From Adenophora triphylla var. japonica (taxonomy: Eukaryota; Streptophyta; Magnoliopsida; Asterales; Campanulaceae), in contig JAFEMH010000754.1 in assembly GCA_022495995.1 (NCBI GenBank), positions 558,001 through 622,000 of the forward strand: a stretch of DNA of 64,000 nt. The letters are read 5' to 3'. How positions within the stretch are numbered: position 1 is the first letter of the stretch; each line of letters starts with the position of its first letter. This document shows, one piece after another, positions 55,644 through 64,000 of the stretch. Under the pieces are notes generated by a model, which did not search any database, had not been told where the DNA came from, and saw nothing but the letters and a program-made list of their open reading frames with translations. The translations under genes were made by a program, and so were the position numbers.

Positions 55644-55977
55644 AAAAAAAAAAAAAAAAAAAAAAAACAACAAAAAAAAACAAAAAAAAAACAAAAAAAA
55701 CAAAAAAAAAAAAACAAAAAAAGAGTTCACCAGTTGAACTACGAAGACCCGAGCTCCTCAAAATGAGGGGAACGTAGGCAATGGAAACGGTTCGGCCTAA
55801 AGCACAAATAAAAGCCATACCTTGGCATCAATACAATTGATCGAGCACCATGAAAGCGTCTCGAAAAACTCAAAAGCAATTCAAATATTCATTACAAGTT
55901 AAAAGCTCTTTGATGAGTCTAAGCCCGATTCATTCCTACAACCGGCAACCTCGCTAAAGGAAAACTAAGATACATAA
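55513..55977. other. A-tract-rich spacer downstream of integrase
   Basis: Contains an A18 run at 55511-55529 and a 125-base A-rich tract (55612-55737) with single C interruptions. Phe-rich frames on the other strand are artefacts. No gene. Confidence 0.7.
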
Positions 55978-57520
55978 TCAAACTAATGTGTCTCGCCATG
56001 ACAAGAAAGGGATACTGAAACCTCGTGAGTCACTCCAAGCCACTCGTATCGCCTCTCCCCTCTTCTTCCCCTTCGAATCTTCTTTATCCGAACAGAAAAT
56101 GTCGGTGTTCCTCCTACCAAGCTCGTATAGGGACAGGTCTATCAAACCAGCCTCCGTCGTGGCCTTAGTAGCCCTAGCGTCATCCCTCATCTCCCGTAGC
56201 CTAGCCGGTAGCATAGGAGCCCTCCTCTCCCCGTCTCGACGTAAGCCTCATAGTCGGCCGCGCCGTCTCCGCTCCCCGTCATGAGGGTTGGCCTCGCCCG
56301 CCCTCCTCCTCTCGAAACAGCCTGTCCTCCGCACCCACAATGGCCTCACGCCGTCTCAAAATAGCCACCTCGAGTCTCTCCTGCATGCCTCTCATACCAA
56401 TCCAGGTACCAAGTGGTCAGTGAACCCCGGCCTCTGACGCTCGAGAATGACCCGAGGAGGAAAGGCATCATACCTCCATGCTCGGGAAAGAAATGGAAAC
56501 ACCGAGGGATCATCCATAGAAGCAGGAGCCACCACCCCGGTGGCTACATCATCAAAGCCCTCCAAAGGAACTCCGCTCCAGCCAAACTGTCCTTTAACTA
56601 AAGCCGGAATATAGAAGCTAGGCGAGAAAGCCCTGAAGCATGACTCACGGAGACCCATCCTGAAGCACTCTTCGAGTCTCCACCCGCCAATGAGGCACCG
56701 ACCATCTCGATATCTTCTGCCCGGCGACCCGCCATCCAACGCTCCCACGAGCCCCGATCATCAAAATCTACATCAACACCTCTCCGGCAAAAGTCCAAGG
56801 CCTGATCATATCGTAGGTTTCCCGAAGAACCCCCAAACGCTCCATCGCCCACGGGGTCAAGAGAAACGGGCTGCCCCGCGCATATACCGCCTTCCGGTAG
56901 CTAACTGTCGAGAGCATGAAAAGTCTCCCCTTAATCAAAGGAACGACATCTACGCCTGGGCGACAGTGAACGACGACATCCAGCAAAGACCGATGGCAGA
57001 TCCCAAAGGAATAGACCATGAACAGGGTGCCAAACATACAAAGTGCAAAGGCATCCCAATAGGCATCATCTACCAAACCTAGGCCCCTAAATCTGTCGGG
57101 AAGACCGGAAATATCGAAATGATCGGGACCGCGGATCATACCTTGCGCTTCCTCCGGGGAAAGATGAAGGAGGACGCACAATCTGTCAGCAAAAGAAGCC
57201 CCTCCGGGCAAAGGAATCGCTATCTCTTCCACCTCCGGACCTCCAAGCAAGGCCCGAAATTCTTCGACAGTCGGAACAATCTCGTTGAAGGAAAGGCAAA
57301 AGACATGCCTTCTAGTATCCCAAAACGAAGAAGAAGCTCTTAAGAGGTCATAATCCGGAACCAATTCTTTGAGAGACCACAAGCATCGTATCTTGTACCT
57401 TTCTTCAAAGAATGATCTTCTCTCATGCATGATTTCCCGGGACCAATCCTTGAACTTGTTGAAGAATGACATTTGGGACTCTTGGGACAATTTTGATGGA
57501 GCTTTTCTAAGGTTTTCCAT
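55978..57520 (-). pseudogene. Antisense DUF7745-type (plant-mobile-domain-like) gene of element C
   Basis: The ATG at 57520 (MENLRKAPSKLSQ) opens a 250-codon frame with CLWSLKELVPDYDLLRASSS, FWDTRRHVFCLSFNEIVPTV, EEFRALLGG and a hydrophobic core (AFALCMFGTLFMVYSFG). It frameshifts near 56800; the protein goes on in other frames (FRMGLRESCFRAFSPSFYIP) to a helical tail (ARLREMRDDARATKATTEAG) ending near 55978. It faces against gag-pol. Plant mobile domains occur both in host silencing factors and in transposons, so a role in escaping or steering silencing is conceivable but unproven. Homologous to 35126-33659. Confidence 0.6.
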
Positions 57521-57661
57521 GGTTTTCTCTCTCTTTCTCCCCGAAAATGGCTGTTGGGACTGGAGGTTGAAGAGGATATTTGAATTTGAAATAAAGCAAG
57601 ACCAGGTCTGAACCAAAATTAAAGGACAGTGTCAGATGCAGTCCCCATCCGCGCGGATAGG
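57521..57661 (-). promoter_or_regulatory. Candidate promoter of the DUF7745-type gene, with TCCGCGCGGA
   Basis: The palindrome at 57648-57657 sits about 130 bases upstream of the ATG. A weak TATA-like CTTTAATTTTGG follows about 25-30 bases downstream of it, as in the LTR. No canonical TATA box is present. Confidence 0.45.
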
Positions 57662-57779
57662 ATTGCTTTCCATCAGAAAAATCTGCAACAGTCCAAGCTG
57701 CTACACCAAAAGAGGAATATTCCGTCCCGGTTGCTCGAAACCTGTGCAAAAACCCTCCCCAAACCAGTCCATATACCAA

Positions 57780-58077
57780 ACACCCTTGCAAAAAAAAAAA
57801 ATCAAGGCTCATGCAACACTGCATTCATACTGCATTGCATTCATAAAATAAAATCCTAAATTATTACATTCCAAAAAAAAAGGAGTGTGCAAAAGAAAAA
57901 ACAAACAAACATAAATAAAATCCTAAATTATTACATTCCAAAAAAAAAAGGAGTGTGCAAAAGAAAAAACAAACAAACATAAATAAAATCCTAAATTATT
58001 ACATCCAAAAAAAAAAGAGAAAAAAATGTGCATAAGCTGTACAAATCTAAATCTCAATCTCAAATCTCAAAAAAAAA
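57780..58077. repeat. About 63-bp tandem repeat with A-tracts
   Basis: The unit AATAAAATCCTAAATTATTA followed by A-tract, GGAGTGTGC and AACAAACAAACAT repeats two and a half times (57848-58010). Non-coding spacer between the two antisense genes, on the 3' side of the plant-mobile-domain gene. Confidence 0.85.
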
Positions 58078-58562
58078 TCAATCGGAGTCTCCAGCACCCG
58101 ATGTCTCCCCCCGGCCCCTCTTGCGACTCGGACCCGCCTCCTCAGGAGCCCTGAAAATCTCGGGCTCGGGAATCGTCCTCGTCTCCAGAAAGAGGCTCAT
58201 CAGGACCAACCGGCACACTCTGATAGGGCAAGCCGAGATCTGCGAAAAAGTCGTATCCGAAGGTGAAGGCGTCGGACTCCTGGACATACGAGGACGACCC
58301 GCCATGCTGCCATATGTGTCCCTGCCCGTGTGGATCCCCGAGAATGACGTGATCCGAAGGCAACACCGCGCGGGGATCAAGGAGAGGAGACAAAGGAGTC
58401 TCTGAAGAAGTCTACGAGCGAATAGGGAAGCCTCCCGTCGACGGTGCCGGCCGTGGTCGCCTCGCTCTAGCTCGAGGAGCCCCGCAAGCGACCATCCTCC
58501 CGATGAATCTCTTGGCCCCGATCACTTGCTTCGTCGGCTTCTCGACGACCACCTCCGAAAAC

Positions 58563-58652
58563 CTGCACAAAAGCAAAAACGTCAAAAAAAAAAAAAAAAG
58601 TGATGCTAAAGATGATGAAACAAAAGAAAGAAAAGAAGCGTAAAAGCCATAC
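58563..58652 (-). other. Antisense PMD gene, intron 3
   Basis: Donor GAAG|GTATGG, a T15 tract (the plus-strand A-tract at 58578-58593) and acceptor TTTTGTGCAG. 90 bases. Confidence 0.65.
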
Positions 58653-59269
58653 CTTCATACCGGACGAGGCCGGAAAGCTCGTGGAAGTCGCCGGGAGGGA
58701 TCTGCACCCTCAATCGGACCCCATCCTGGATATAGGAAAAATCCGTTCGAGGGTACCGCGGGATCCCAAGCCCCTCCCTATCCGTAACCCGAGGCATCCT
58801 CGGCCTCCTCAAGACAAATGTCGCATATGGCTCAATCGCCACGAAATCCGAGAAGTCTTTGGCCGGCTCGGTAATCATCCCAGTCACGGACCGATCGCTC
58901 GGGTGCATCATATCGGCGGGAGGCTCCACCGGTGTCCTCAAAGGCGAGTTCACGCCATCTTTGGCGCGTCACCCTCTCTCCCGGATAATATGCATCGCAG
59001 TCGGACCTCTCGTAATCCTCCGCCGCACAGTCCAGATCTCGGCGCCCTTCGAGCTGCGCCACCTCAAAGCGATCCCGGGGGAAGAATATCATCCACTCAT
59101 GCATCTCGGCCTCCCGTCAAAGGAAGGCAATCCACGTACACGAGGGTCGTACGCCCCCTGGAGCTTATCTTCTCCGGGAATGCTTGGACCAAGGCTTGCA
59201 TGGCCGGATACGCCCGACGTACTCCGCCGGTGTCGCCACCGTGACGTGGAAAAACTCCAACGCCCATAC

Positions 59270-59361
59270 CTGCGAAAGGTAAAAATCCAATCAATCCGGT
59301 CTGCAAAAGAAAAGTGCGTGCTCAAAAAAAAAAAGAGGGAAAGCAAAAAGAGAGCTTATAC
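59270..59361 (-). other. Antisense PMD gene, intron 2 (phase 0)
   Basis: Donor GGAG|GTATAAG, T11 tract, acceptor ACCTTTCGCAG|GTATGG. 92 bases. Splicing joins FEFAPE to VWALEFFHV without a frame change. Confidence 0.65.
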
Positions 59362-60022
59362 CTCCGGGGCAAACTCAAAGCAAGACAAAGAGCTCACAGC
59401 CTTCCGGCCGTACCTATCGAGAGCAAAGTAAAGCTCGCCCGGCCCGGCCTCTCCCCACGAGACATCTCCGGCCGTCTCCATGTCCTCCAAGGACCTCAAC
59501 AAGGCAAAGACCGCCGTCCTCGGCATGCCCAAAGAGGGTGCTCGAAAAGGCAAACCACAAGAAGGCCCCGGCAATCGATCGGCGCCTATCCTCTCCTCCC
59601 CCGGCCTCATAGCTCGCTATGGTCTCCACAATCTTGCCGTAGACCACGGCATACTCCATCCCCATCCCCTTTTTGGGAATAGGGGAAAATCCCGAAGAGC
59701 ACAGATCAGCATCGCTGTAGCCATCCCGCCACTCAATGCTGCGTCCATTAAAGGACAGGCCCGTAATCGCAGCGTAATCGGAGGGCGTAACCGTAGCCTC
59801 GCCCGGAAGAAGTGAAAGGTGTGGGTCGCGTCCCACCAATGTTGCGCCAAAGCAAACATCGCCCTTGCTCTTAGGGAACTTGACCGAGTCCCCTCAAGCA
59901 CTCAACAAACTCCCAAAGCCCCGTCTCGACAACGATCATCTCGGACTCGGCAAAGCTCCTCGGCCCGCATTCGGAAGCCGATCCCACAAGTCAATCACGG
60001 ACTCCACCGATCCTCGAGTCTT

Positions 60023-60826
60023 CATTTTGTTGTTGCTCCGTCACAAAACGGTTTTCGCCACCGCCAAAAAAAAAAAAGAAAAAGAGAAAATGTCAAAAAG
60101 ATTGCATTTGCATTTGCACAAAAAAAAAGAGCATACACATGCATTAAAAAAAAAAATTTCGACAGCATAACAGCATACAATGAGCATAGCCCCATTTTTC
60201 TCGCATAAAAGAAAACGATTCTCAGCAAATCCCAATGCATTCATCAAAAAAAAAAAGATGCATTCCTACGGAAGTAAAAACTCCGTCCCATTTTCATAAA
60301 ATAACATGCATACCATCCATCATCTCAAAAAAAAAAAATTGCATACATGCATATCATCCATCTTACATGCAACGGGAGGAAAAATCCGTCCCACTTTTCA
60401 AAAAAAAAAATCCTAAACATACATACATCCCATATTGGCAAGATGCCCATTCTTTCCAAACAAAATGCATGCATTGCATCATTCATCAACATCAATATTC
60501 AATTTCAAAAAAAAAAATCATCATCAACATGCAAGATTCAAATTTCAAAAAAAAAAAAAATCAAAGTCACAATTCACAATTTTCGAATTTTCACATGCAA
60601 TTTTCGGATAAAAAAAAAATGTGGCAAAAATGTCAATTCTTTTCTCAAGCAAAATGCACATTTTGAGTTACCCATATACTCATTACAACATGCATAGCAT
60701 CAAAATCAAAATCCAAGGCCAAGAACATGGTCATTTTCGAAATTATCAAAAAAAAAAAATCAAATCACCCAAAAATCAATGTCAAGCAAGAAATCGACAA
60801 GAGGATCAAAGGGTTTCAAAGTATAC
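60023..60826 (-). other. Antisense PMD gene, intron 1 with many T-tracts
   Basis: Starts at GTATAC (60826). Holds eight or more T-tracts of 8-12 bases (A-tracts on the plus strand) and ATGCATGCA phrases. The acceptor near 60022 is not certain (...ATGAAG|ACTCGAGG is one choice). The frames seen in it are not genes. Confidence 0.5.
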
Positions 60827-61039
60827 CGTTCGGAGATTCGAATCCGATGCCCAATGTTGCCAAGCATCGGGGTAGGGCTCCTCCGCAATCGATTGCGAAA
60901 GATTGTAATGCCTCCTCATCCGGACGAGCTCCAATCGTCTCTCCGCCACCGGGCCACGTCCTTGGCCTTGAAAAGCGCCTTCCCCGTGTTCCATCGCTCG
61001 AAAAATCGAAGAAATCGGAAGATTTCGAAGCTTTTTAGG

Positions 61040-61170
61040 CCAAAAATGGCGGATTTCTCACTTTCTCTCTCTCTCTGCTCTCGACAAACTGTAAAACTGA
61101 ATGGGGAAGAAGAAAAGGGCGTTGGCCCTAATTAATACCCCTGGTTTTCAAACCCTATCCGCGCGGATAG
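61040..61170 (-). promoter_or_regulatory. Candidate promoter of the antisense PMD gene, with TCCGCGCGGA
   Basis: The palindrome at 61158-61167 is followed on the minus strand by GGGGTATTAATTAGGGCC, which has the same place and shape as GGGCTATAAATTGAGCCC in the LTR, then a (GA)n-rich leader (61050-61075) before the ATG at 60994. Confidence 0.5.
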
Positions 61171-61274
61171 GATTGCAAGGGTCAAAATGACCCTTTTGCC
61201 CCTTAAAATTGCAGGACTCTGCAATTCAATCCCCAACTTGACAGAGTTAACCAAAGTTAACCAAAGTCAGCCCC

Positions 61275-61755
61275 TTGTCATCAAAATCTCCCCCGGCAGT
61301 CAAACGTAAGACCGAGTGCCCCGAGAAAGATAACGAAATCTCGTATCTTTCATCAAAATCCTTCTCGGCAGTCAAACGTAAGACCGAGTGCCCCGAGAAA
61401 GATAACGGATCCCGTATCTTTCATCAAAATCATCCCCGGCAGTCAAACGTAAGACCGAGCGCCCCGAGAAAGATAACGAGATCCCGTATCTTTCATCAAA
61501 ATCACCCCCGGCAGTCAAACGTAAGACCGAGTGCCCCGAGAAAAATAACGAAATCTCGTATCTTTCATCAAAATCCTTCCCGGCAGTCAAACGTAAGACC
61601 GAGTGCCCCGAGAAAGATAACGAGATCCCGTATCTTTCATCAAAATCTTCCCCGGCAGTCAAACGTAAGACCGAGTGCCCCGAGAAAGATAACGAGATCC
61701 CGTATCTTTCATCAAAATCATCCAACGGCAGTCAAACGTAAGACCGATTTCCCAG
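61275..61755. repeat. 72-bp tandem array, seven copies
   Basis: The phrase CAGTCAAACGTAAGACCGAG starts at 61297, 61369, 61440, 61512, 61584, 61656 and 61729. The period is 24 codons, so frames stay open on both strands without being genes. Such arrays are typical of Tat-type 3' regions. Confidence 0.93.
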
Positions 61756-61851
61756 ACGAATACGTCTGATTTTCCCCAGCAAAGGCTAACAAGATCCCCG
61801 GCAAAGTCAACGGAATCCCAAAAGCCAACGAAATCTCGAGAAGATCTCGAA

Positions 61852-62460
61852 CTACGAAAGGGCTTGATTCCCACTAGGGATACGTAGGTAGCCTATCATT
61901 AGGTCCAGCCCCTCGACCAAAACGGTCACCCTCTCCTTCGGCAGCAGACAAAGTCCACCGAAAGGCTATCTCAAATCAAGGTCCGAGGCGCCTAAAAAGC
62001 CATCATCATTAAGGTTCGAGGCACCTAAAACGCCATCTCCAAGGTCCGAGGCACCTAAAAAGCCATCATCATCAAGGTCCGAGGCACCTAAAAAGCCATC
62101 ATCATCAAGGTTCGAGGCACCTAAAATGCCATCTCCAAGGTTCGAGGCACCTAAAACGCCATCTCCAAGGTTTGAGGCACCTAAGACGCTATCACTAGGA
62201 AAGCGATAAATCGCAATCATCCCCAGCAGAGACCGAAAATGGTCATCCCTATCCCACAGAGCGGATAGCCATCGGACCAAAAATGGTCATCTCTTATCCC
62301 CAAAGCAGAGTTTCTTTCCAAAGAACCGATCGCAGAACTCGCTCATCGGAGTTCGAGGCACCTAAAACGCCATCATCTCCAGGGTCAAAGACCCGAACTA
62401 CGGCCGGCTTGATTCCCATTCGGGATACGTAGGTAGCCTATCGCTAGGTTCAGCCACCCG
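61852..62460. repeat. 30/33-bp tandem array framed by a 60-bp direct repeat
   Basis: Seven units of the type AAGGTTCGAGGCACCTAAAA plus CGCCATCTCC run from 61978 to 62200, with another copy near 62349. A repeat with GATACGTAGGTAGCCTATC lies on either side (61852-61912 and 62396-62455). No gene. Confidence 0.88.
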
Positions 62461-62532
62461 ATCACTCGATCATCCCGCCAAATATGGAGCCTTACTCTTA
62501 TCGACGACCCCGCTTCCTTCGAAAGCGCCGTC

Positions 62533-62545
62533 GCCGAGGGGCTAC
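62533..62545 (+). promoter_or_regulatory. Polypurine tract of element C
   Basis: GCCGAGGGGCTAC abuts the 3' LTR. It is purine-rich and properly placed, though less pure than the PPTs of A and B. Confidence 0.6.
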
Positions 62546-64000
62546 TGTAAGTGCTCCAATTTGAGCTTGTTAGAATTTTCGTTAGAAAATTAACGAAAGT
62601 TATAACATTTCTAACAATTCCTAACAATCCTAACATTTCTAACAAAGTGAGGGTAAAATGGGCATTGTTATTTAAGGTTAAACCTCAAAAAGAATCTCAA
62701 AAAGTAAAACAAAAGGAATAAAACCACAAATAGCAATGGCTGGAGACACAAAACTGGCTGTTAATTTGAATTTCAAAAAGAAATATTCCTCTTGTCCAAA
62801 GCTGGAGCTGCATTTAATGAACAAAGGCACGCCGAGGGGACTTGTCCGCGCGGATGAGTTTGCATATTTCAGAGGGCTATAAATTGAGCCCTCCAGTCAC
62901 AAAAATAAGGAGCCACAACACATTTTGCACCGAACCTCTGGCGAAATATAGAGAGAAAACAGTGAGAATTCACTTGAATTGTCACCATTTTCTCTCCAAT
63001 CTTTCCCAATTCATACTCATCCACTCACTCTCATATTAAAGCCCTAAACACTCATACACTCAAGCCAAACACTCAAGAACACAAGGAAGATTGGTAAACC
63101 CTCCTCTTCCTAACCCTAAATCTCATCCATGCATGCATCTTCAAACTACAAAATGTAGTTCTTTCATCTTCTTGCTCTAGATCTAAGAAGATCACCATGG
63201 AAGACCATCTCCATGGATGATCTTCTACAAAGATCAACATTATTTTCAAGTTCTCTTACTTTCTTGCAAAGAAAACTCATTTTCAAAACCCTAAAAACCA
63301 TTTTCAAGCATAAAATCTCATTTTCAAAGGATAAAAATCCCCTTCCCAAGCAAATGAAATGCTTAGTCCTAATGTACCCCAAGGATGGTTTGGTATAGTT
63401 GATTCACCACTAAAATGTCTAGTGATCACTAACCAAAACCTAGGGAAATGGGGACAAGCATGGATGCAAAAACCCCCTTAAAATCATATTTTCTTTCTTG
63501 AGAAGTTGCTGTCCAGTAGCAATTTTCTCAGACCTCAGTCCATGGTCTTAATTTTTGGACACAGATTAATTTGGAATTTGGTGTTGACTACAAAACACTT
63601 TTTGTATCCAACATCCAGAGATTTCCAGACATATTTTTACTTTATTTTTTGGGTGAGTAAAACTCCTCTTTTCAAATTTTCTTTCAGAGGCTAGTTCATC
63701 AGCTTCTGGGAATCCAGATCTCATATCTGAGGTTTCCAGAAGGTTTTGACCCCTCAAATCTTCTCCAAAATGGAAAATTCCTTCGCACAAACTTTATTTA
63801 AGGTGTCTAGAACAACTTTCATTCTCTGAGTTTATCCAGATTATGAAGTTTTAAGACCCTTGAATCCATTTCAAAATCAAAGGTCCACTGCCTTTTTCAT
63901 TCTGGCAGAAATGGCTCTCAACTTCAAAAGGTCTTTTGAGTACCAAATATCAATCCAAAAATCTTCCAAAAAATCATGGGATCAGTTTAAAGTCTTAAAA
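62546..64000 (+). repeat. 3' LTR of element C, cut by the window end
   Basis: Collinear with 45980-47436. Palindrome at 62845-62854, followed by the TATA box. About 290 bases of the LTR should lie beyond the window. Confidence 0.93.

Larger units (their letters stand above)
58078..60994 (-). pseudogene. Antisense plant mobile domain (PMD) gene of element C, four exons
   Basis: Exon 1 is 60994-60827 (56 codons, MEHGEGAFQG ... NLRT, donor ACG|GTATAC). Exon 2, from about 60022, has VIDLWDRLPNA, WWDATHTFHF, VTVTPSDYAAITGL-like EATVTPSDYAAITGLSFNG and LWFAFSSTLFG, and ends in FEFAPE at a GTATAAG donor (59361). Exon 3 starts VWALEFFHVTVATPAEYV after TTTCGCAG (59270). Exon 4 starts after TTTTGTGCAG (58563) and ends in a basic KRGRGE tail at 58078. 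Order and motifs match the aminotransferase-like plant mobile domain. Frameshifts in exons 2 and 3 inactivate it. Introns have plant-type borders and run opposite to the element's genomic RNA. Confidence 0.7.
45980..64000 (+). mobile_element. Element C: large Tat-like Gypsy retrotransposon, RT-deleted (runs off window)
   Basis: The LTRs start at 45980 and 62546 with TGTAAGTGCTCCAATTTGAG, the second cut by the window end. PBS, degenerate gag, protease, a G-patch-like linker and integrase follow on the plus strand. RT and both RNase H domains are absent. The 7-kb region between integrase and the 3' LTR carries two antisense genes of DUF7745/plant-mobile-domain type and tandem arrays. By eye I see about 7 differences over some 1455 aligned LTR bases, so it is the youngest large element here. 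It inserted into the Copia fragment (left flank GGTAT). Confidence 0.88.

Noticed and set aside
55278..55818. Phe-rich minus-strand frames resembling membrane proteins
   Set aside because: They translate A-tracts read as poly(T); low complexity only.
60235..60700. Lys-rich plus-strand frames around 60.2-60.7 kb
   Set aside because: They are translations of A-tracts within intron 1 of the antisense PMD gene.
61275..61769. A 164-codon plus-strand frame and a 117-codon minus-strand frame
   Set aside because: Both are by-products of a 72-bp tandem repeat whose period is a multiple of three; no domain and equal openness on both strands.
61978..62200. GGTTCGAGGCACC phrases resembling a tRNA T-arm
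   Set aside because: They are part of a 30/33-bp tandem unit; there is no A box, acceptor stem or anticodon arm.

Overview
This is nuclear DNA of a flowering plant, probably a eudicot. The window is almost entirely nested transposable elements: Copia and Tat-type Gypsy LTR retrotransposons, Stowaway-like MITEs, a CACTA (En/Spm) transposon and a hAT element. It also holds Arabidopsis-type CCCTAAA repeats, and its introns and TATA boxes are of plant type. I see no convincing intact host gene, no tRNA or rRNA gene and nothing prokaryotic.

Layout: 1-1970 is the 3' part of a plus-strand Copia element and its LTR. 2019-2296 and 6008-6290 are two Stowaway-like MITEs of one family in opposite orientation. 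2492-5018 is a minus-strand Copia element with an exact 5-bp target duplication and a large internal deletion. 6559-18803 is element A, a complete minus-strand Tat-type Gypsy element (661-bp LTRs, TSD AGTAT). 19812-32042 is element B, a related minus-strand Tat element whose 5' LTR is cut off. 32043-44757 is a disrupted minus-strand CACTA region: a transposase remnant, a DUF7745/plant-mobile-domain-like gene, a foldback repeat with a solo LTR in its loop, a 5'UTR-like segment, subterminal repeats, a CCA-type minisatellite, telomere-like repeats and a nested hAT element. 44758-45979 is a Copia RT/RNase H fragment. 45980 to the window end is element C, a plus-strand Gypsy element of at least 18 kb with 1.74-kb LTRs. 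Its right LTR runs off the window.

The common theme is antisense genes inside LTR retrotransposons. A and B each carry, between integrase and 3' LTR, a divergent gene on the opposite strand from gag-pol. It has its own TATA box and plant introns, one of them phase 0 at the same place in both elements, and encodes a Transposase_28-like region followed by a coiled coil. C carries two antisense genes of the plant-mobile-domain/DUF7745 type, also with introns. Because the introns face against the genomic transcript they are not removed when the element copies itself. In C a palindrome, TCCGCGCGGA, lies upstream of the LTR TATA box and also upstream of both antisense genes.

Nearly all coding regions are decayed by frameshifts and in-frame stops, many of which look like CAG to TAG or CGA to TGA. 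C has nearly identical LTRs although its RT/RNase H region is missing, which suggests it was moved by enzymes supplied in trans.
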